The notes under the pieces: model-generated
The model's input: only the letters and a program-made list of their open reading frames with translations
Databases searched by the model: none
Told to the model about the DNA's origin: nothing
Shown here: piece after piece, positions 59,081 through 64,000 of the stretch
How the letters are laid out: the number at the start of each line of letters is the position of its first letter
How positions within the stretch are numbered: the stretch's first letter is position 1
NCBI RefSeq assembly: GCF_036002945.1
Contig: NZ_CP108529.1
Location: 5,885,001 to 5,949,000 of the forward strand
DNA from: Streptomyces sp. NBC_01224
Lineage (GTDB): Bacteria > Actinomycetota > Actinomycetes > Streptomycetales > Streptomycetaceae
Direction: 5' to 3'
Length of the DNA stretch: 64,000 nucleotides
Translations under genes and position numbers: made by a program

Positions 59081-59958
59081 CGACGCACAACGAACCGCGG
59101 TACCACCTCGGCGCCGGGAGCGCGGCGAGCGGCCCCTACGCCCTCGACATCGACCCGAAGCGCGCCGGCTGGGACCGGTCGAGCCTGCGTGTGCTGGAGC
59201 TGGGGCCGGGCGGAGTTCACACGCTTGTCACCGGGGAGAGCGAATGGATCGTTCTGCCGTTGACCGGTGGCTGTACGGTGCACACCTCAGGTGAGATCTT
59301 TGAACTGCTGGGCCGGGAAAGCGTGTTCAGCGGGGTATCCGACTTCGCGTACGTACCGCGTGACGCCCATGCACAGATCGCCTCCGGCGCAGGAGGCCGC
59401 TTCGCCCTGGCAGGAGCGAAGTGCGAGCGACGACTCCCCGCTCGCTACGGCCCCGCGCCGGAGGTACCCGTCGAGCTGCGCGGCTCCGGGAACTGCTCCC
59501 GCCAGGTCAACAACTTCGCCGCCGCCGACACCTTCGAGTGCGACCGGCTGATCGCCGTCGAGGTACTCACCCCGGGCGGCAACTGGTCGTCCTACCCACC
59601 GCACAAGCACGACGAGCACCGCCCCGGCGTCGAGTCCGTGCTGGAGGAGATCTACTACTTCGAGGTGGAGGACGACGGCCTCGGCTACCACCGTGTGTCG
59701 CCGTCGAGGGACGGCGGTACGGATGTCCTCGCCGAGGTCCGCAGCGGTGACGCGGTCCTCATTCCCGACGGCTGGCACGGTCCGTCCATCGCCGCCCCCG
59801 GCCGCACGCTCTACTACCTCAATGTGATGGCGGGCCCGGGGGAGCAGCGGGAGTGGCTGATCAGCGACCACCCCGACCACGGCTGGATCCGTGACACCTG
59901 GCCGTCGCAGCCGGTGGACCCCAGACTCCCGCTCTACGGACCGGAGGCGACCTCGTGA
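59077..59958 (+). CDS. iolB: 5-deoxy-glucuronate isomerase
   Basis: 293-residue bicupin enzyme converting 5-deoxy-glucuronate to 2-deoxy-5-keto-gluconate. Landmarks are SEWIVLPLTGGCTV, FAYVPRDAHAQI in the first cupin, and NWSSYPPHKHDEHRPG, LEEIYYFEVE, GDAVLIPDGWHGPS in the second, with metal-binding histidines in HKHD and WHGP and the glutamate in LEEIYY. ATG 59077 overlaps the preceding stop (ATGA) and has AGGGA upstream. Its stop overlaps the iolD start (GTGA). Confidence 0.94.
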   Translation: MTTHNEPRYHLGAGSAASGPYALDIDPKRAGWDRSSLRVLELGPGGVHTLVTGESEWIVLPLTGGCTVHTSGEIFELLGRESVFSGVSDFAYVPRDAHAQIASGAGGRFALAGAKCERRLPARYGPAPEVPVELRGSGNCSRQVNNFAAADTFECDRLIAVEVLTPGGNWSSYPPHKHDEHRPGVESVLEEIYYFEVEDDGLGYHRVSPSRDGGTDVLAEVRSGDAVLIPDGWHGPSIAAPGRTLYYLNVMAGPGEQREWLISDHPDHGWIRDTWPSQPVDPRLPLYGPEATS

Positions 59959-61844
59959 GCGCACCACGCACCCGCAGGCTCACCACCGCCCAGGCCCTGG
60001 TGTCCTTCCTGTCCCGCCAGTACACCGAGCGCGACGGCCGGCGACAGCGCCTGATCAGCGCCACCTGGGGCATCTTCGGCCACGGCAATGTCGCCGGAGT
60101 CGGTCAGGCGCTCGTCGAGTCGGGCCGGGCGATGCCCTATCTCCAGGGCCGCAACGAGCAGGCCATGGTGCACGCCGCCGTCGGCTACGCCCGCCAGTCC
60201 GGCCGGCTCTCCGCGCACGCCGTCACCACCTCCATCGGCCCCGGCGCCACGAACCTCGTGACCGGCGCCGCCCTCGCCACCATCAACCACCTCCCCGTCC
60301 TCCTCCTGCCCGGGGACACCTTCGCGAGCCGGCCCGCCGACCCCGTGCTCCAGCAGCTCGAAGTCCCGTCCGCGGGCGACATCTCGGTCAACGACTGTCT
60401 GCGTCCCGTCTCCCGCTACTTCGACCGGATCACCCGCCCCGAGGCCCTGATCCCGGCCGCACTCCAGGCCATGCGGACCCTCGCCGACCCGGCGGAGACC
60501 GGCGCGGTCACGCTCGCGCTGCCGCAGGACGTGCAGGCGCAGGCGTACGACTGGCCGGAGGAGTTCTTCGCCGAGCGCATCTGGTACGTACGCCGCCCCG
60601 CCCCCGATCCGTACGAACTCGACCGGGCGGTGCGGGCCGTGCGCAGCGCCCGCCGGCCGCTGATCGTGGCGGGCGGCGGCGTCCATCACAGCGCGGCGGA
60701 GGAGACCCTCGCCGCGTTCGCCGCCGCCACCCGTATCCCCGTCGCCTCCACCCAGGCCGGCAAGGGCTCCCTGCGTCACGACCACCCCGCCGACGTCGGC
60801 GGCATCGGCCACACCGGCACCGCGACCGCCGACGAGCTGGCCCGCACCGCCGACCTGGTGATCGGCATCGGCACCCGCTACTCCGATTTCACCACCGCCT
60901 CCGCCACGCTCTTCTCCGACCCGTCGGTCCGCTTCCTCAACCTCAACATCACCGGCTTCGACGCACACAAACTCGGCGCGCTCCCCCTCGTCGCCGACGC
61001 CCGCACCGCCCTCGAAGCCCTCACCGCCGCGCTCGCCGCACGCAACCACCGCGTCGACCCGTCCTACGAGACCGAGTACACCGAGGCCAAGGAGAAATGG
61101 GAGCAGCGCGTCACCGCCGCGTTCACCGCCGAGGACCCGCATGCCCGCCCCACCCAGGCCCAGGTCCTCGGCCTGCTCGACGCCCTCGTCACCGAGGACG
61201 ACATCCTGATCAACGCGGCCGGATCGCTCCCCGGTGACCTGCACAAACTCTGGCGGGCCCGCTCCCCGCACCAGTACCACGTCGAATACGGCTACTCCTG
61301 CATGGGCTACGAGATCCCGGCCGCGATCGGGGTCCAGCTGGCCACCCCCGGCCGCCCCGTCTGGGCCCTCGTCGGCGACGGCACATATCTGATGAATCCC
61401 ACCGAGATCGTCACCGCGGTGCAGCAGGAACTCCCCGTGAAGCTGGTCATCCTGCAGAACCACGGCTACGCGTCCATCGGCGGCCTGTCCGAGACGGTCG
61501 GCGGTGAGCGTTTCGGTACGGCCTACCGCCACCGTGCCGCGGACGGCGCCTTCACCGGCCCCCCGCTCCCCGTCGACCTCGCGGCCAACGCCGGCTCGCT
61601 GGGGATGCGGGTGCTGCGCGCCAAGACCGTGCGTGACCTGCGCGAAGCCCTTGCCGAGGCACGCGTCGCGGACCGTCCCACTTGTGTCTACGTCGAGACC
61701 GAAACGGCAGACACAGTGTCGGGCCCCCCTCCGGCGCAGGCGTGGTGGGATGTTCCCGTAGCCGAAACGGCCACCCGGCCGTCGGCCGTGAAAGCCCGGG
61801 AAGAGTACGACCGTCACGTCGCCGACCGACGCCACCACCTTTGA
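59955..61844 (+). CDS. iolD: 3D-(3,5/4)-trihydroxycyclohexane-1,2-dione acylhydrolase (ThDP enzyme)
   Basis: Opens the inositol ring: hydrolyses the cyclic dione to 5-deoxy-glucuronate. 629 residues with the ThDP-enzyme layout; NEQAMVHAAVGYARQ holds the activator glutamate, GHTGTATADELA lies in the middle domain, and VGDGTYLMNPTEIVTAVQQ starts the diphosphate motif that ends with LQNHGYASIGGLSE. Long C-terminal tail with WWDVPVAE is typical of IolD. GTG start overlaps the iolB stop (GTGA). Gap to mmsA is 12 bases. Confidence 0.95.
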   Translation: MSAPRTRRLTTAQALVSFLSRQYTERDGRRQRLISATWGIFGHGNVAGVGQALVESGRAMPYLQGRNEQAMVHAAVGYARQSGRLSAHAVTTSIGPGATNLVTGAALATINHLPVLLLPGDTFASRPADPVLQQLEVPSAGDISVNDCLRPVSRYFDRITRPEALIPAALQAMRTLADPAETGAVTLALPQDVQAQAYDWPEEFFAERIWYVRRPAPDPYELDRAVRAVRSARRPLIVAGGGVHHSAAEETLAAFAAATRIPVASTQAGKGSLRHDHPADVGGIGHTGTATADELARTADLVIGIGTRYSDFTTASATLFSDPSVRFLNLNITGFDAHKLGALPLVADARTALEALTAALAARNHRVDPSYETEYTEAKEKWEQRVTAAFTAEDPHARPTQAQVLGLLDALVTEDDILINAAGSLPGDLHKLWRARSPHQYHVEYGYSCMGYEIPAAIGVQLATPGRPVWALVGDGTYLMNPTEIVTAVQQELPVKLVILQNHGYASIGGLSETVGGERFGTAYRHRAADGAFTGPPLPVDLAANAGSLGMRVLRAKTVRDLREALAEARVADRPTCVYVETETADTVSGPPPAQAWWDVPVAETATRPSAVKAREEYDRHVADRRHHL

Positions 61845-61856
61845 AGGAGTTCTGTC

Positions 61857-63356
61857 ATGAAGACCGTCAACCACTGGATCGGTGGCAAGACCGTCGAGGG
61901 TGCGTCGGGCAACTACGGCCCGGTCACCGACCCGGCCACCGGCGCTGTCACCACCCAGGTCGCGCTCGCATCGCTCGAAGAGGTCGACGCCGCGGTCGCC
62001 GCCGCCAAGGACGCCTATGCCACCTGGGGCACGTCCTCGCTGGCCGCCCGCACCGCGGTCCTCTTTCGCTACCGCGCGCTGCTCGACGCCCACCGGGACG
62101 AGATTGCCGCGCTGATCACCGCCGAGCACGGCAAGGTGCACTCGGACGCGCTGGGCGAGGTCGCCCGCGGTCTGGAGATCGTCGAGCTGGCCTGCGGCAT
62201 CACCACCCAGCTCAAGGGCGAGCTGTCCACCCAGGTCTCCAGCCGGGTCGACGTCTCCTCCATCCGTCAGTCGCTCGGTGTCGTCGCCGGTATCACCCCG
62301 TTCAACTTCCCGGCCATGGTGCCGATGTGGATGTTCCCGCTCGCCATCGCCTGCGGAAACACCTTTGTGCTGAAGCCCAGCGAGAAGGACCCGTCGGCCG
62401 CCAACCTGCTGGCCGAGTTGGCCGCCGAGGCCGGTCTGCCGGACGGTGTGCTGAACGTCCTGCACGGCGACAAGGTCGCCGTCGACGGCCTGCTCAGCCA
62501 CCCCGACGTGGCCGCGGTCTCCTTCGTCGGCTCCACCCCGATCGCCCGCTACATCCACGCCACCGCCTCCGCCAACGGCAAGCGCGTCCAGGCACTCGGC
62601 GGCGCGAAGAACCACATGCTGGTGCTGCCGGACGCGGACCTCGACGCCGCGGCAGATGCCGCCGTCTCCGCCGCGTACGGCTCCGCCGGTGAGCGCTGCA
62701 TGGCGATCTCCGCGGTCGTCGCGGTCGGCTCCATCGCCGACGAGCTCGTCGCCAAGATCAAGGAGCGCGCCGAGAAGATCAAGATCGGCCCCGGCAACGA
62801 CCCGACGTCCGAGATGGGCCCGCTGATCACCGCCGCCCACCGCGACAAGGTCGCCTCCTACGTCAAGGGCGCGGCCGCCCAGGGCGCCGACGTCGTCCTC
62901 GACGGCACCGGTTTCACCGTCGAGGGCTTCGAGGACGGCCACTGGATCGGCCTCTCCCTCCTCGACAACGTGTCCACCGACTCGGACGCGTACAAGGACG
63001 AGATCTTCGGCCCGGTCCTGTGCGTTCTGCGCACCGAGACGTACGAAGAGGGCGTCGCCCTCATGAACGCCTCGCCGTTCGGCAACGGCACCGCGATCTT
63101 CACCCGTGACGGCGGCGCTGCCCGCCGCTTCCAGCTGGAGATCGAGGCCGGCATGGTCGGCGTCAACGTGCCGATCCCGGTGCCGGTCGGCTACCACTCC
63201 TTCGGTGGCTGGAAGGACTCCCTCTTCGGCGACCACCACATCTACGGCAACGACGGCGTGCACTTCTACACCCGCGGCAAGGTCGTCACCACCCGCTGGC
63301 CGGACCCGGCCGACGCCCCGGCGGGCGTGGACCTGGGCTTCCCGCGCAACCACTGA
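61857..63356 (+). CDS. mmsA: CoA-acylating methylmalonate-semialdehyde dehydrogenase
   Basis: Converts malonate semialdehyde, the end product of the inositol branch, to acetyl-CoA and CO2 (IolA); also acts on methylmalonate semialdehyde from valine. 499 residues. The NAD(P) aldehyde dehydrogenase fold shows GITPFNFPAMVPMWMFPLA, KPSEKDPSA, FVGSTPIARYI, and the catalytic cysteine in GSAGERCMAIS; FGGWKDSLFGDHHIYG ends the chain as in MmsA. GAAGGAG precedes ATG 61857. Last gene of the iol operon, with a strong terminator 20 bases on. Confidence 0.94.
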   Translation: MKTVNHWIGGKTVEGASGNYGPVTDPATGAVTTQVALASLEEVDAAVAAAKDAYATWGTSSLAARTAVLFRYRALLDAHRDEIAALITAEHGKVHSDALGEVARGLEIVELACGITTQLKGELSTQVSSRVDVSSIRQSLGVVAGITPFNFPAMVPMWMFPLAIACGNTFVLKPSEKDPSAANLLAELAAEAGLPDGVLNVLHGDKVAVDGLLSHPDVAAVSFVGSTPIARYIHATASANGKRVQALGGAKNHMLVLPDADLDAAADAAVSAAYGSAGERCMAISAVVAVGSIADELVAKIKERAEKIKIGPGNDPTSEMGPLITAAHRDKVASYVKGAAAQGADVVLDGTGFTVEGFEDGHWIGLSLLDNVSTDSDAYKDEIFGPVLCVLRTETYEEGVALMNASPFGNGTAIFTRDGGAARRFQLEIEAGMVGVNVPIPVPVGYHSFGGWKDSLFGDHHIYGNDGVHFYTRGKVVTTRWPDPADAPAGVDLGFPRNH

Positions 63357-63375
63357 CTCCACTGCCCTTCTGCAC

Positions 63376-63414
63376 CGACGGCCCGTACGGAAGCTGTATC
63401 CGTACGGGCCGTCG
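63376..63414. terminator. Terminator of the iol operon
   Basis: Perfect 16-bp stem CGACGGCCCGTACGGA (63376-63391) and TCCGTACGGGCCGTCG (63399-63414), 7-base loop. May also stop the convergent gene at 63632. Confidence 0.88.
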
Positions 63415-63631
63415 CCATGCCCGCAGCACCCCCGCGCTGACGCGTTGCCGACTCCGGGGACACATGCCCGTACCGCCGTTCCGACGGCGCTGGACTGCTC
63501 TCGTGCTTGTCGACCGGAATGGAGCAGGCACCCACGAAGCGCGGTACGGGGGGCTCTTGCGGAGGCTCGAACTGTCGGAGGCGATGGCAGTGAGTGCGGT
63601 GGACGAACGCCCTTCGGGGCCCGGCGCGCCC

Positions 63632-64000
63632 TCACATGCGCCGCAGGCCCACGTACTGGAGTGCACCCATGGCCGCCACGACCAGGCCCTGGAACACGAT
63701 CCAGCCGTTGCCGATTCCCGTCGCGGTCAGTGCGTCCACGGCGACAGCCGCGACGCCGGCCACGGCCCAGGCCACGTTCAGGGTGATGATGACGGCGACC
63801 GCGCCGCGATTGATGCTCTCCTGGCGGGAGACGACCAGCACCCACAGGGCGTACACGGTGAGGAACACGCCCACCGGGTACTGCACCGAGAGGCGCACGC
63901 CGAGGAACGAGTCCAGGACCGTGGCGAGTGCGAGGTATCCGATGCCGTTCGCACCGGTCAGGATCACGTCCGCCAGGAGGGCGAATCGGAGAAGGCTGTC
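63632..64000 (-). CDS. Four-helix membrane protein (5' end cut by window edge)
   Basis: The frame is open to the right edge, so at least 122 codons are coding and the start lies outside. Four hydrophobic segments are visible (LLRFALLADVILTGANGIGY, VGVFLTVYALWVLVV, VAVIITLNVAWAVAGVAAVAV, WIVFQGLVVAAMGALQYVG). It ends in GLRRM. It resembles small conserved actinobacterial membrane proteins of unknown function. A GTG inside the frame near 63967 is probably not the true start, because coding-like hydrophobic sequence continues upstream of it. Confidence 0.65.
   Translation of the reverse strand, partial: DSLLRFALLADVILTGANGIGYLALATVLDSFLGVRLSVQYPVGVFLTVYALWVLVVSRQESINRGAVAVIITLNVAWAVAGVAAVAVDALTATGIGNGWIVFQGLVVAAMGALQYVGLRRM

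Noticed and set aside
59934..63845. Open frame of about 1300 codons on the minus strand opposite iolD and mmsA
   Set aside because: Mirror of GC-rich third codon positions in iolD, mmsA and neighbours; low-complexity composition with no domain, and the plus-strand genes are unambiguous.

Overview
The window is high-GC actinobacterial DNA, almost certainly from a Streptomyces chromosome. The signs are very GC-rich third codon positions, many GTG starts, ATGA/GTGA overlaps between genes, and typical Streptomyces families (PucR, DUF5753-type regulators, S37 peptidase, DUF418, Cgl0159-type aldolase fold). No rRNA, tRNA, CRISPR array, intact insertion sequence or prophage was seen. Most of it looks like core or conserved metabolic territory. 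The exception is about 40.1-42.9 kb, a lower-GC strip of decayed genes.

Layout. 0-7 kb: a leucine-degradation (liu-type) operon on the minus strand (methylcrotonyl-CoA carboxylase beta and alpha, then HMG-CoA lyase cut by the left edge), a DUF418 membrane protein, and a TetR regulator whose promoter carries the same 16-bp palindrome as the liu promoter. 7-11 kb: a GT2-GtrA fusion glycosyltransferase, a DUF6056-like membrane protein and a putative phosphatase. 11-15 kb: acyl-CoA dehydrogenase, TesB thioesterase, CDF transporter, and a secreted I36-type protein. 15-21 kb: PucR regulator, sodium:solute symporter, agmatinase-family ureohydrolase and a ThDP enzyme. Together these suggest a guanidino-compound pathway (arginine via 2-ketoarginine and 4-guanidinobutyrate). 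21-23.5 kb: a small protein resembling the Cas8c/Csd1 C-terminus, a secreted serine hydrolase, and a HigB/HigA-like toxin-antitoxin pair.

23.6-34.2 kb: a fused double ABC exporter, two small secreted proteins, an S37 peptidase, a Tat-exported GH3 enzyme, and a LysR/EamA divergent pair. 34.2-39.5 kb: a LacI-controlled cassette for an unidentified sugar or cyclitol (two TIM-barrel isomerases, a Gfo/Idh/MocA oxidoreductase, a DUF993 aldolase-fold protein). 39.6-45.3 kb: a secreted lytic transglycosylase, four gene remnants around a DUF504-2H phosphoesterase protein, and RecD2-type helicase. 45.4-50.2 kb: citrate synthase, then CopZ-CopA copper efflux with a CsoR-type operator. 50.6-55.3 kb: a TetR/MMPL divergent pair with a mirrored double operator, a zinc alcohol dehydrogenase and a small HTH protein. 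55.5-63.4 kb: a secreted peptidoglycan-binding protein, then a divergent myo-inositol catabolic locus (iolE-like; iolC, Cgl0159-like, iolB, iolD, mmsA/iolA). A four-helix membrane protein is cut by the right edge.

The strongest candidates for under-described biology are the guanidino/ThDP cluster, the LacI/DUF993 cassette, the orphan Csd1-C-terminal-like protein, and the DUF504-2H protein. All function statements rest on reading motifs and context; no database search was possible.
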